Shown here: piece after piece, positions 51,670-60,531 of the stretch
Layout of the letters: each line of letters starts with the position of its first letter
Numbering within the stretch: the stretch's first letter is position 1
NCBI RefSeq assembly: GCF_000226975.2
Contig: NZ_CP019285.1
Location: forward strand, 744,001-808,000
Reading direction: 5' to 3'
DNA from: Halobiforma lacisalsi AJ5
Lineage (GTDB): Archaea > Halobacteriota > Halobacteria > Halobacteriales > Natrialbaceae
DNA: 64,000 bases
Program-made: the position numbers and the translations under genes
The notes under the pieces: generated by a model
What the model was told of the DNA's origin: nothing
Databases searched by the model: none
What the model saw: only the letters and a program-made list of their open reading frames with translations

Positions 51670-51982
51670 GTTCCCCGTTCCCCGTTCCGCGTTCCCCGTT
51701 CCGCGTTCCCCGTTCCCCGTTCCCCGTTCCCCGTTCCCCGTTCCCCGTTCCGCGTTCCCCGTTCCGCGTTCCCCGTTCCCCGTTCCCCGTTCCCCGTTCC
51801 GCGTTCCGCGTTCCCCGTTCCCCGTTCCCCGTTCCCCGTTCCGCGTTCCCCGTTCCGCGTTCCCCGTTCCCCGTTCCCCGTTCCCCGTTCCGCGTTCCGC
51901 GTTCCCCGTTCCCCGTTCCCCGTTCCCCGTTCCGCGTTCCCCGTTCCGCGTTCCCCGTTCCCCGTTCCCCGTTCCCCGTTCC
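51670..51982. repeat. 7-bp minisatellite, 44 units, with a 91-bp higher-order repeat
   Basis: Forty-four head-to-tail 7-bp units, each GTTCCCC (type C) or GTTCCGC (type G), plus a partial unit. Type G occurs at units 3, 5, 12, 14, 19, 20, 25, 27, 32, 33, 38 and 40. From unit 12 the pattern repeats exactly every 13 units (91 bp): 51747-51837 and 51838-51928 are identical, and 51929-51977 is a partial third copy. On the minus strand GGGG recurs with AAC spacers, mostly in groups of four consecutive runs. Long open frames cross it on both strands only because the unit lacks stop codons. Confidence 0.97.
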
Positions 51983-52084
51983 ATCCCCGGAATGGGTTCT
52001 CCGACAGTACGGACCAGTCGAAATCGCCACCGGTTCAACCGCAGGGCAGACAGTGACACCCCTCGGTCGGTACACCAGCCCGGA

Positions 52085-52522
52085 TCAACCCTCGAGTTCG
52101 AGCCGTGTCTTCACGTTCTCGAGCATCGTTCGCAGTTCGCGTTCGTTGTACCGTCGAACGAACGGGTCGGCGACCGTCGAGAGGACGGCGCCCGGAACGT
52201 CGTAGCGACCGGTGTAGGTCAACCGCGTCCCGTCCTCCGTCGATTCGAACTCGAGATCGATCTCGCCGTCGAGGGGACCGCGCATGTCGAAGGTCATGCG
52301 CTCGTTCTCCTTCGCGACGGTCTGGACCAGTTCGCCGTCGACGCCGACCCCCGCCATCTCGTAGGTGAACGCGAGTCTCTTGCCGCCGTTCTCGAGCGGT
52401 TCGACGTCCCGAACGTCCGAGAGGCTCGGCGTTACCTCGGCGTGGTTGTACGGGTCGTCGAGGTAGTCGTACACGCGTTCGACGTCGACTTCGATCTCGA
52501 TCGAGTCACTCGCCGTGGTCAT
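52085..52522 (-). CDS. SRPBCC-fold (polyketide cyclase/dehydrase-like) protein
   Basis: A 145-residue START-like protein. The fold pattern is visible: SIEIEVDVERVYDYLDDPYNHAEVTPSLSDVRDVEPLENG, then beta strands (RLAFTYEMAG, ERMTFDMRG, GEIDLEFESTEDGTRLTYTGRYDVPG) and a final helix (RRYNERELRTMLENVKTRLE). Such proteins bind hydrophobic ligands. It differs from the CoxG-like protein at 16482. Its gene ends about 100 bp from the minisatellite. Confidence 0.85.
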   Translation of the reverse strand: MTTASDSIEIEVDVERVYDYLDDPYNHAEVTPSLSDVRDVEPLENGGKRLAFTYEMAGVGVDGELVQTVAKENERMTFDMRGPLDGEIDLEFESTEDGTRLTYTGRYDVPGAVLSTVADPFVRRYNERELRTMLENVKTRLELEG

Positions 52523-52765
52523 ATGCGTCCGCTCGAGGGCGGGATAGTAAAGAACGAGTCCTATCTAGTTAGCCATCCGACTCGTCGACCGACGGCGGTC
52601 CACTCCACTCCGCTCCGTTCCGTTCCGCGTTCGAACCCGTCGCGGTGTCGCCGACGACGACCGTCGTACAGGACTGCGCGGAGTCCTACAAATACTGGCT
52701 ACGATGGGATCAGTCGTACCCAGCGGCACTCGGGAGGGACGCGATCCGGGCGAAGTGAGGACCGT
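52523..52765. other. Gap between the SRPBCC and tatC genes
   Basis: About 240 bp without a gene. It contains a short run of CTCCACTCCGCTCCGTTCCG-like sequence and an inverted repeat AGGACT-gcgcgg-AGTCCT (52670-52687). The inverted repeat could serve as a terminator for tatC. Confidence 0.4.
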
Positions 52766-53731
52766 TCACTCCCGGCCGACCCACTTCAGGATCGCCAGCG
52801 TCCCCTCGAACAGCAGGATCATCGTGACGGCCACGAGCACCGGGGCCATCATCGTCGGGTCCACGGTGAACATGAACGAGAGCCCTGCGAACGCCGCCCA
52901 GAAGTAGAGACGTTTCTGGGCCAGCCACCGGCGCGTCGTCACGCCCATCATGATCCCGAGCATGATGAACAGGGGGATCTGGAAGACGATCGCGAGGAAC
53001 CCGGTCAGCGTGATGATCAGGTTGAACGTGTCGCCGAGGGCGTACGCGATGTCCGCGCTCCCCTCGGCGTAGAACGTGAAATACTCGAACAGGACCGGGA
53101 GGACGAGCACGTACGAGAACAACATCCCGACGGCCGCGAGGATGACGCTCGTCGGCACCGCCGCAAGGTAGTACTTGCGTTCGTGGGGGTACAGCCCCGG
53201 CTTCATGAACTTGTAGCACTCGTAGACGAAGGCCGGCAGGGCCACCATGATGCCCAGCAGCGCCGACACCTTGATGCGGGTCAGCCACAGCTCGAGCGGG
53301 TGGTAGACGTGCGGCGGCGGCACCTGCTCGATCTCGTAGGGGAAGATATTGAACCAGATGTGTTCGATGGCCTGGGAGGCCCACAGGAGCCCGACGGCGG
53401 TCCCGGCCGCGCCGAACAGGAGAACGATCGCCAGCCGCAGAATCATCTCCTCGATGTGATCGGCCAGCGGCATCTCCTCGTCGTCCGGCGGCGTCGAGAT
53501 ACCGCCGACGTCGTCGTCCGGGTAGTCCGGGTCGGGATAGGACGGTTCGTGGCGATCCCCGACGACGCCCTCGCCGTCGGTCTCGACCGGCTGCTCGTCG
53601 TCGTCCCGGTCGACGATCGGATCGAACTCGGCATCCGATTCGGCATCCGATTCGGGATCGGTTTCGGAACGAGCCTCTGGCTCCGGACCCTCGGACCGGT
53701 GAGCGTCGTCGTCCGCCGGCTCCTCCGACAT
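52766..53731 (-). CDS. Sec-independent protein translocase TatC (single domain)
   Basis: A 321-residue TatC with six membrane segments; TatC is the receptor for twin-arginine signal peptides. Family motifs are ADHIEEMILRL (start of the domain, about residue 89), KVSALLGIMVALPAFVYECYKFMKPGLYPHERK (in the periplasmic and TM2 region) and FQIPLFIMLGIMMGV (TM5). The first 85 residues are an unusually long acidic extension rich in Asp, Glu and Pro. It is divergent from a second, double-length TatC. Haloarchaea depend strongly on the Tat route and typically have this pair. Confidence 0.94.
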   Translation of the reverse strand: MSEEPADDDAHRSEGPEPEARSETDPESDAESDAEFDPIVDRDDDEQPVETDGEGVVGDRHEPSYPDPDYPDDDVGGISTPPDDEEMPLADHIEEMILRLAIVLLFGAAGTAVGLLWASQAIEHIWFNIFPYEIEQVPPPHVYHPLELWLTRIKVSALLGIMVALPAFVYECYKFMKPGLYPHERKYYLAAVPTSVILAAVGMLFSYVLVLPVLFEYFTFYAEGSADIAYALGDTFNLIITLTGFLAIVFQIPLFIMLGIMMGVTTRRWLAQKRLYFWAAFAGLSFMFTVDPTMMAPVLVAVTMILLFEGTLAILKWVGRE

Positions 53732-53873
53732 CTAGGGAGATATAGATAGGCCGCCAGTTATAGGCCTTTTTCTTACGTCCATCGAACGAAAGCGATCGAG
53801 GCCGAACGCCGGCCCGAACCGATAGCCCACTCGAAAGGTTGATAACTGGATGTAAGTTACCCACAGCCAGCAA

Positions 53874-56219
53874 ATGAGTTCTGCCGTCGACGAGGACACC
53901 GCCCGGGCGATCAACTCCGGGCGCGAGACCCTCGGCGCGATGCTCTCGACCGCTCAGACGCACCTCCAGAAGGTGTTCATCGTCTTCGTCGTCGGCTTCA
54001 TGGGCGCGTTCTACGCCCTCCGGGTCTACATCTGGGACTTCCTCGAGGAAACGGCCCAGGCCGAGATGAGCCCGTACGTCGCCCAGTCGACCGACGTCAT
54101 TACGCGGACGCCGTTCGAGGTGATACTGTTACAGGCGAAGATCGGCATGTTCGTGGGAGCCATCGTCGCCCTTCCCGCGCTCCTGTACTTCGCACGCGAA
54201 CCCCTTCGGGAGCGGGGGTACGACAGCGTCGTCCCGATCTCGAAGGGGTACCTGGCCGGCTTCGGCCTCACCGCCTTCGTCCTGTTCTGGGGCGGCATCT
54301 TCTACGCCTACGGCATCTTCTTCCCGTACGCGTTCGACTTCCTCGCGAGCAACGCCGTCAGCGCCGGCGTCAAACCGAGCTTCGGGATCACCGAATTCAC
54401 GCAGTTCATGGCGCTGCTGACGCTTTCCTTCGGCCTCGCGGCTCAGCTCCCGCTCTTTATGGGAGTGCTCTCCTACACCGAGATCGTCCCCTACGAGACG
54501 TTCCGCGACAAGTGGCGCCACGCGATCGTCGGCGTCACCGTCTTCGGGGCCCTGTTCTCCCCGCCGGACCCGTTCACGCTGATCATGTGGGCGATGCCGA
54601 TGGTCGGCCTCTACGTCTTCAGCCTCGGGCTCGCGAAGGTCGTCTCGAACGTCCGTCGGCGCGGGGCCGCCGAAGCGCCCGGATCCGGTCGTGGCACCGA
54701 CCACATCAAGCAGGTCGTCCTCCGGTTCGTCGGCATGCTGGTCGCCCTTGCGGTCGCGACGGCCGCCGCAGTGAACCAGGGCGGCTTCGACCTCCTTCGG
54801 ACGACCGTCTACCCGTCCCTGCCCGACTACCTCCGGCCCGAGAACGGCCAGGTCGGCGGCCTCGAGTCGATCGCCGTCGAGTACGGACTCCTGGGCGACG
54901 TCGCCGTCGGACTGATCGTCGCCGTTGTCGTCGGCTTCCTCCTCCTCTTTGGCTACACGCTGAAAGTGCTGCAGGGGCCGGTCTACCCCCGCGAGGACGA
55001 CCTCCGGAACGCCGCCGATCCCGACGACGTCGACTTCGAGACGCTCGAGGCGGCGGACATCGAGGACGTTCCCCCGCAGGTGTTCCTCGCGATGTCCGAA
55101 GACGACGCCCTGGAGTACTCCCGGCAGGCGATGTACGACGACGACCGGGAGAAGGCCGAGGCGATCCTGAACCGGTTCGACACCCTCGACGGCGACACGA
55201 CCGGCGCTGACGATGCCGGCGGGACCTCCGGGGCCTCCGGAGCCTCCGGGACGCCGGCCGACTCGAGCGAGGAAGAGCAAGAGGAAGAAAGCGTCGTCGC
55301 CAGCACCGCCGCCGGCATGCTCGATCCGTTCACGGAAGACGAGACGACCGAGGACGACATCGGCGGCTACGCCTACGACATCGCCTTCGTCCTGAACAGC
55401 CTCACCTCGAAGATGTTCCGGATCGTAGCCGTGTTCATGCTCGTCATGGGCGGGACCTTCTTCTGGCTTTACCAGGGCGGCCTCGGCGGGGTGCTCGCGA
55501 CGTTCCTCGACCGCGTGCCGGAGGAGGTCCTCCAGGAGGTGGCCGTCCGCAACGACGTCGATCCCAGCGGGATGCCCCTCGAGCAACTCATCACCCAGAT
55601 GGATATCGTCATCGCGCTTCACCCCGTCGAAGTGCTGATCTTCGAGGTGAAGGTGAGCGTGCTGGCGGCGGCCGTCGCCGTGCTCCCGATGGTGCTGTAC
55701 TACTCCTGGCCCGCCCTGAAAGAGCGCGGTCTGGTCTACGGCGACCGGCGCGTGTTCATCCTCTGGGGTGGCGGCCTGGCCGGCGGGTTCGCCTTCGGTA
55801 CCTACCTCGGGTTCTTCTGGATCGCGCCCGCGGTCATCTCGTATCTGGTATCGGACGCCATCACCAACGGGATGGTCGTCTCCTACCGGATCAGCAGCTT
55901 CTTCTGGCTGGTGATCTTCACGACCCTCGGCATCGGCTTCCTGTTCAACATCGTCGTCACGATGGCGCTGTTCCACGTCGGCGGCATCGTCAGCTACCGG
56001 ACGATGCTGCGGGGCTGGCGGCCGGTCGTCGTCGGCATCTTCGCCGTCGCCGCCATCGCGAGCCCGAAAGGGATCCTCACCATGTTGATGGTCGCGATCC
56101 CGATCGCGCTCACGTACGTGCTCGGACTCGCCGTCCTCTATCTCCTGACCGGCGGCGGACGGCTGTTCGGCGGCGAGGGCGGCGGTCCAGACCTCGAGAC
56201 GGGGCTTCTCGGCCGGTAA
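53874..56219 (+). CDS. Double-domain TatC (haloarchaeal TatCt type)
   Basis: A 781-residue fusion of two TatC domains. The first spans about 15-265 (THLQKVFIVFVVGFMGAFY, AKIGMFVGAIVALPALLYFAREPLRERGY), and the second about 490-770 (TSKMFRIVAVFMLVMGGTFFW, EVKVSVLAAAVAVLPMVLYYSWPALKERGLVYGDRR). Between them are two extra hydrophobic segments and an acidic linker (TSGASGASGTPADSSEEEQEEES). Such fused TatC proteins are known only from haloarchaea. It is divergent from the single-domain gene. Together they probably form the receptor complex for Tat substrates such as the DUF4397 protein at 34035. Confidence 0.93.
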   Translation: MSSAVDEDTARAINSGRETLGAMLSTAQTHLQKVFIVFVVGFMGAFYALRVYIWDFLEETAQAEMSPYVAQSTDVITRTPFEVILLQAKIGMFVGAIVALPALLYFAREPLRERGYDSVVPISKGYLAGFGLTAFVLFWGGIFYAYGIFFPYAFDFLASNAVSAGVKPSFGITEFTQFMALLTLSFGLAAQLPLFMGVLSYTEIVPYETFRDKWRHAIVGVTVFGALFSPPDPFTLIMWAMPMVGLYVFSLGLAKVVSNVRRRGAAEAPGSGRGTDHIKQVVLRFVGMLVALAVATAAAVNQGGFDLLRTTVYPSLPDYLRPENGQVGGLESIAVEYGLLGDVAVGLIVAVVVGFLLLFGYTLKVLQGPVYPREDDLRNAADPDDVDFETLEAADIEDVPPQVFLAMSEDDALEYSRQAMYDDDREKAEAILNRFDTLDGDTTGADDAGGTSGASGASGTPADSSEEEQEEESVVASTAAGMLDPFTEDETTEDDIGGYAYDIAFVLNSLTSKMFRIVAVFMLVMGGTFFWLYQGGLGGVLATFLDRVPEEVLQEVAVRNDVDPSGMPLEQLITQMDIVIALHPVEVLIFEVKVSVLAAAVAVLPMVLYYSWPALKERGLVYGDRRVFILWGGGLAGGFAFGTYLGFFWIAPAVISYLVSDAITNGMVVSYRISSFFWLVIFTTLGIGFLFNIVVTMALFHVGGIVSYRTMLRGWRPVVVGIFAVAAIASPKGILTMLMVAIPIALTYVLGLAVLYLLTGGGRLFGGEGGGPDLETGLLGR

Positions 56220-56343
56220 CGTCCCTCGCCAGTCGCACCCGTATCCGTCCCTCCCCTGCGCTCGCTGTTCGTCGGACCGATAGCCAGCGGAGGGCCACGA
56301 GAAACACCCAACGTATATTGGTCGGCTATTCGCTAGCGAGGAT

Positions 56344-56520
56344 ATGCCGAAGATCAGCGTCGAAATCCCGGAGGAACTGCTCGAGGACCTCGACGATCAC
56401 GTCGGCGACGACGGGAAGTTCGTCAATCGCAGCGACGCGATCCGGGCGTCGATCCGCAAAACCCTCGACATCTTAGACGAGATCGACGAGCGACACGATC
56501 GACTCGAGACCGACGAATAG
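56344..56520 (+). CDS. Ribbon-helix-helix (CopG-like) DNA-binding protein, 58 aa
   Basis: A 58-residue protein. MPKISVEIPEELLEDLDDHV forms the N-terminal DNA-contacting strand and first helix, followed by GKFVNRSDAIRASIRKTLD, the second helix. The C-terminus, EIDERHDRLETDE, is acidic. This is a complete RHH domain, so the protein probably acts as a dimeric repressor. It lies alone between the TatC gene and the convergent rlmE gene, without a toxin partner. Its gene is short but codon use and the exact RHH pattern leave little doubt. Confidence 0.85.
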   Translation: MPKISVEIPEELLEDLDDHVGDDGKFVNRSDAIRASIRKTLDILDEIDERHDRLETDE

Positions 56521-56531
56521 TTAGTAACTTG

Positions 56532-57308
56532 TTACTCGCGCTCGAGCGGCTGTGCGAACCCGAAGTTCGGCTTGACGTCGTCTACTCGCACCGTCACGAC
56601 GTCGCCCGGCTCCGTCGACGGGACGAACAGCCGGTAGCCGTCGACGGAGGCGATCCCGTCGCCCTCGTTCCCGACCTCCTCGATCTCGACCTCGAGTTCG
56701 TCGCCCGGCCGGACAGGGGCAGTGATCCGACCCTTCCCGATGAAGTAGATCTCCGAGGATTCGTCGCGGGAGGCTTTCGGGCTCGTCGCGCGGACGTACT
56801 GGAACTCCTCTTCGACCTCCGCGCGGAAGTCGTCGACGTCGGGCCCCTCGAAGACCTTCACGACGAAGTCCCCGCCGGCGTCCAGTAGCTCGAGCGCCGT
56901 CTCGAACGCCTGTCGGGCGAGGTGCAGCGAGCGGGCCTGGTCGAGCGAATACTCGCCGGACATGTTGGGTGCCATGTCCGACACGACCGCGTCGACCTCG
57001 CCGCCGGCGGCGTCGATGACCCGCTCCCGCGTTCGGTCCTCGGTCATGTCGCCGCGGATCGTCTCGACGTTGTCGTGGTCCTCGAGGTCGTCGATCCGCT
57101 GGAGGTCGACGCCGATGACTTTCCCCTCGGGGCCGACCGTCTCGGCGGCGACCTGCAGCCAGCCGCCCGGCGCAGCGCCGAGGTCGACGACGGTGTCGCC
57201 GCGGTCGATGACGCCCTCGAGTTCGTCGAGCTGTTTGAGCTTGTACGCCGCTCGACTCCGGTAGCCTTCCTGTTTCGCCTTGTTGTAGTAGTGATCGCGT
57301 CCTGTCAT
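56532..57308 (-). CDS. rlmE: 23S rRNA 2'-O-ribose methyltransferase (RlmE/FtsJ) with TRAM domain
   Basis: A 258-residue RlmE-type methyltransferase that methylates the 2'-OH of a uridine in 23S rRNA with S-adenosylmethionine. It starts with RDHYYNKAKQEGYRSRAAYKL, which holds the catalytic Lys. The SAM-binding motif is VVDLGAAPGGWLQVA. Catalytic Asp is in SDMAPNMSGEYSLDQ and the third catalytic residue, Lys, in DFVVKVFEG. A C-terminal TRAM-type OB domain (about 195-258: PGDELEVEIEEVGNEGDGIA) is the usual archaeal addition for RNA binding. Confidence 0.94.
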   Translation of the reverse strand: MTGRDHYYNKAKQEGYRSRAAYKLKQLDELEGVIDRGDTVVDLGAAPGGWLQVAAETVGPEGKVIGVDLQRIDDLEDHDNVETIRGDMTEDRTRERVIDAAGGEVDAVVSDMAPNMSGEYSLDQARSLHLARQAFETALELLDAGGDFVVKVFEGPDVDDFRAEVEEEFQYVRATSPKASRDESSEIYFIGKGRITAPVRPGDELEVEIEEVGNEGDGIASVDGYRLFVPSTEPGDVVTVRVDDVKPNFGFAQPLERE

Positions 57309-57530
57309 GGTAGCTGCCTCGCCGGTCGCGCCGCGGACGTGGCGCGTCCCGGTCTGGTCCGGGTCGACGGAGTCGACCTGATTTACCGGGCGTACGAGCC
57401 AGACGCGGAAAGACCTGCTGAAAGCGAGCCGTCCGGGATATCGCTGCTGTCGCCCCCAGCGGGCGTCGCCGCCGACCGGGCGGCAGTTTCGTGCACACCC
57501 CTTACGGGCAGTGGCCCCCGACCCTCGAGT

Positions 57531-57782
57531 ATGGAACCACCACCCGAACTCGAGGACGCGGCCGGCGACCGCTCGGACGTCACGATCACCGACCGCGAGT
57601 ACGACGAGGAGTACGTGATCGCCGTCGACTTCGGCCGTGAGACCGGCGAGGTGTCGCTGGACGTCGTCGACGACACGGCGATCGTCGTCGCGGACGACGA
57701 CCAGTTCGAGTTCGACGTGCCGGCCGACGCGAGCGAGGTGACGGTCAACGACGGGATCCTCACGATCCGCGAGGAGCTGTAG
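57531..57782 (+). CDS. Hsp20-like small protein (DUF7127-like), 83 aa
   Basis: An 83-residue protein. EYVIAVDFGRETGEVSLDVVDDTAIVV and DQFEFDVPADASEVTVNDGILTI look like the strands of an alpha-crystallin/Hsp20 fold, with the final NDGILTI close to the conserved end of that domain. The N-terminus is short and acidic. It may be a small chaperone-like protein; it lacks the I-x-I tail of true sHsps. Confidence 0.7.
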   Translation: MEPPPELEDAAGDRSDVTITDREYDEEYVIAVDFGRETGEVSLDVVDDTAIVVADDDQFEFDVPADASEVTVNDGILTIREEL

Positions 57783-57936
57783 CTGTAGCTGTACTATAGC
57801 GGGCGACCGTTCGTTTTGCGTTCCTGCCTCCTGGCGCGTTCGTCGACGGGACGAACAGCGGCCGTGAGCGGTTTTTGCTGTCTCGGTCGGGGTACGCCGA
57901 CGCCTCGAGCACCTCCGTCCTCGAGACGTCGGGCCC

Positions 57937-57956
57937 GGTCCCGGTCCCGGTCCCGG
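57937..57956 (+). repeat. Hexanucleotide repeat (GGTCCC)n, downstream of the 247-aa gene
   Basis: About three copies of GGTCCC directly next to the stop codon of the convergent gene. The unit is the same as the repeat at 24986-25015. Confidence 0.8.
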
Positions 57957-58700
57957 TTATCGGCCCTCGTCGAGGTCGTGTTCTTCGCCGTCGTCGGTCG
58001 CCTCGCCCTCCTCGTCGTCGGTCTCCGCCTCCGGGCCGCGTTCCGACGCCGCCGGCATCTCGGCGTCGATACTGCCCGCGTCCTCCGGCGTCTGTCCCGA
58101 CGGCTCGTCGGTCGTTCTCCCACCGTCCTCCGGTCGAGCGTCGCCGGCGTTCGCATCGGCGTCGGTTCGGTCGCCGACGTCCTCCGTCACTCGAATGTTG
58201 GATCCGGGCTCCCCGTCGGTCAGTTCGGTCGGGTCGACCTCGAGTTCGCGGCTCGCCGTCGTTTCGACCGCGTCACGGTCGGCCTCGATTGGGGTTCGAT
58301 CGGCCCCCTCTCGGTCGTCGGGCTGCTCCATCCGGTCCGACGGATCGACCCGCGGCCCCTCGGCCGGGTCGTCGTAGAACTCGTCGTCTGCCCTCGTCGG
58401 CTCCGGCGCGTCCGGATCGTCGATCCCGCCGCCGGCCACGTCCGACGGCTCGAGGCTCCCCTCCGGGAACGCCGACTCGAGGCGGACCGCGTCTGCGGTG
58501 ATCTCCGTGACGGCGGAGTCGGCAAGCGGGATCGCTTCGTGGCTACCCTCCCAGTCGAGGGCGGCCTTCGACGAGTCCCTTACGTCGGGGTCGGGTTCGA
58601 CGTACGCGGTCCCGTCGTCGACCTCGACGATCGTCCCGAGCGGGTCGCCGCTCGCGCTCTCGACGGTCTTGCCGATGTCGTCGGTCGTGAACGTCGTCAT
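57957..58700 (-). CDS. PRC-barrel-like N-terminus with long acidic tail, 247 aa
   Basis: The first 75 residues (MTTFTTDDIGKTVESASGDPLGTIVEVDDGTAYVEPDPDV) have the GKTVESASGDPLGTIVEV pattern of PRC-barrel proteins, a fold involved in RNA processing or photosynthetic complexes. The remaining 170 residues are disordered, rich in Asp, Glu, Pro and Thr. It is probably cytosolic. Function unknown. Confidence 0.75.
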   Translation of the reverse strand: MTTFTTDDIGKTVESASGDPLGTIVEVDDGTAYVEPDPDVRDSSKAALDWEGSHEAIPLADSAVTEITADAVRLESAFPEGSLEPSDVAGGGIDDPDAPEPTRADDEFYDDPAEGPRVDPSDRMEQPDDREGADRTPIEADRDAVETTASRELEVDPTELTDGEPGSNIRVTEDVGDRTDADANAGDARPEDGGRTTDEPSGQTPEDAGSIDAEMPAASERGPEAETDDEEGEATDDGEEHDLDEGR

Positions 58701-58802
58701 ACGCCGCGGTAGCGTCGGCGTCGGGAAGCCGTCCGTGCCTGCACAGCCTGGGGGTATCTGGATCTGGGTCGTCCTCGAGCAGAATCGGCCACACGCGGCG
58801 GA

Positions 58803-59372
58803 CTACGCCCGCTCGAGCGCCGTTTCCAGGTCCGACTCGATCGCATCGACCTTACTTCGGTCGTACAGCGCCGCGGCGGGGTGAAAGGCAGGGACGACGG
58901 TCCGCCCCTCGCGTTCGAACTCCCGGCCGTGGAGGTCGGTGATCGTCTCGTCCGTCTCGAGGAGTTGCGCCGTCGCGAAACTCCCCATCGGGACGACGAC
59001 TGCGGGGTCGACGCGCTCGAGTTCCGCCTCGAGCACCGGCCACCAGGCCTCGATCTCGGCGACGTGCGGGTCCCGGTTCTCGGGTGGCCGCACCTTGACG
59101 AGGTTGGTGATGTAGCAGTCCCGCCGGTCGTAGCCGATCGCCTCGAGGGCACGATCCAGTTGACTCCCGGCCTGGCCGGCGAACGGTTCGCCCCGCTGTA
59201 CCTCCTGTGCACCGGGTGCCTCGCCGATCAGGGCGACCTCGGCCGAGAGCGGGCCGACAGCGGGGACGAACCGCTCCCGGTCGAACTGTTCGTCCGGGAC
59301 CGACTCGAGGGGGTCGGCGAAGACGTCGGTGAACTCCCAGTCGGTCCCCGACGACGAGTCGGAGTCGCTCAT
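58803..59372 (-). CDS. Family-4-like uracil-DNA glycosylase
   Basis: A 189-residue uracil-DNA glycosylase, which removes uracil from DNA at the start of base excision repair. It has GEAPGAQE (motif 1), [32 protein letters not shown] and [11 protein letters not shown] (motif 2). Typical family-4 enzymes carry four Cys ligands of a [4Fe-4S] cluster; here only one Cys (in RDCYITN) is visible, so the cluster is apparently lost. It is divergent from the PCNA gene. An upstream in-frame ATG would add over 100 residues of unlike composition. Confidence 0.85.
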   Translation of the reverse strand: MSDSDSSSGTDWEFTDVFADPLESVPDEQFDRERFVPAVGPLSAEVALIGEAPGAQEVQRGEPFAGQAGSQLDRALEAIGYDRRDCYITNLVKVRPPENRDPHVAEIEAWWPVLEAELERVDPAVVVPMGSFATAQLLETDETITDLHGREFEREGRTVVPAFHPAAALYDRSKVDAIESDLETALERA

Positions 59373-59560
59373 GGACGCGACTACGGGCACGACGGAAAAC
59401 GTCGTTTCCTTGCGTACGCATCCCTCACAGGGAGTGCGCCGAACGACTCGAAAGGTCGGCGGCGGCCTCGAGAGTCGGCTGTGGGAAGAACCCCCACAGG
59501 GTCGTCGGAACCGGTCACGACCCCCGATCGATCGCTTCCCGCCCGCGCGTAAAGGGTGGC

Positions 59561-59567
59561 TTTTTAT
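59561..59567 (+). promoter_or_regulatory. TATA element of the PCNA gene
   Basis: TTTTTAT centred about 29 nt before the ATG at 59593. This fixes the start of PCNA and shows that in-frame upstream ATGs are not used. Confidence 0.6.
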
Positions 59568-59592
59568 GTCGACCGTTCGTACCTCGGCGTAT

Positions 59593-60336
59593 ATGTTCAA
59601 GGCCATCGTGAGCGCGGAAACGCTCACCAGCGCGCTCGACTCGGTGAGCGTGCTGGTCGACGAGTGTAAAATCCACCTCGAGGAAGACGGGCTCGAAATC
59701 CGGGCCGTCGACCCCGCCAACGTCGGGATGGTCGACCTCTCGCTCGACGCGGCCGCGTTCGAATCCTACGAGGCCGACGGCGGGCTGATCGGCGTCGACC
59801 TCTCCCGGCTCGAGGACATCGCTGGTATGGCCGAATCCGGCCAGCTCATCCAGCTCGAACTCGACGAGGAGACCCGGAAACTGCAGATCCAGATCGACGG
59901 GCTCGAGTACACGCTCGCGCTGATCGACCCCGACTCGATCCGCCAGGAACCCGATATCCCGGATCTGGACCTGCCGGCGGAGGTCGTCCTCGAGGGGAAA
60001 GACGTCAACCGCTCGGTGACCGCGGCGGACATGGTCTCCGACCACATCGCGCTGGGTGTCGAGGAAGGCGACGAGTACTTTTACGTCGACGCGGAGGGCG
60101 ACACCGACGACGTCCACCTCGAACTCACCGGGGAGGACCTGATCGACCTGCAGGTCGGCCCGGCCCACTCGCTGTTCTCGCTGGACTACCTCAAGGACAT
60201 GAACAAGGCGATCCCGAAAGACACCGAGGTCACGCTGCACCTCGGCGAGGAGTTCCCCGTCAAGATCTACTTCGGGTTCGCCGAAGGCCAGGGGCAGGTC
60301 ACCTACATGCTCGCGCCGCGGATCCAGAGCGAGTAA
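59593..60336 (+). CDS. pcn: DNA polymerase sliding clamp (PCNA)
   Basis: A 247-residue PCNA, the ring-shaped processivity factor that holds DNA polymerases and repair enzymes on DNA. It starts [24 protein letters not shown], has [17 protein letters not shown] in the first domain, a domain linker near [14 protein letters not shown], and ends [21 protein letters not shown]. The length and two-domain symmetry are typical. One PCNA gene per genome is usual in haloarchaea. PriL follows 1.7 kb downstream on the same strand. Confidence 0.97.
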   Translation: MFKAIVSAETLTSALDSVSVLVDECKIHLEEDGLEIRAVDPANVGMVDLSLDAAAFESYEADGGLIGVDLSRLEDIAGMAESGQLIQLELDEETRKLQIQIDGLEYTLALIDPDSIRQEPDIPDLDLPAEVVLEGKDVNRSVTAADMVSDHIALGVEEGDEYFYVDAEGDTDDVHLELTGEDLIDLQVGPAHSLFSLDYLKDMNKAIPKDTEVTLHLGEEFPVKIYFGFAEGQGQVTYMLAPRIQSE

Positions 60337-60531
60337 TCGACGCGAGCCCATCCGCGCTTTCCTCGCTTCTCGGTCCGGCGAACCGACGGTTACCGGGTCT
60401 CCTCTTCCTCGAGTCTCCGCCGTCTACCGACGCCGCGACCGGTACCCGTTGCGGTCGACAACCTCGTCGAATACTTAAAACTGACATATGGGAAGGGGAG
60501 TGCCTACCCCCACGTCGCCTGTAGTGAGTGT

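Noticed and set aside
51670-51982. CRISPR array
   Set aside because: Units are 7 bp head-to-tail with no unique spacers, and there are no cas genes.
51246-52205. Open frames through the minisatellite on both strands (repetitive Val-Pro-Arg-Ser-Pro-Phe or Gly-Glu-Arg-Gly-Thr)
   Set aside because: The 7-bp unit lacks stop codons in all frames, so long frames arise automatically; no start signal or family match.
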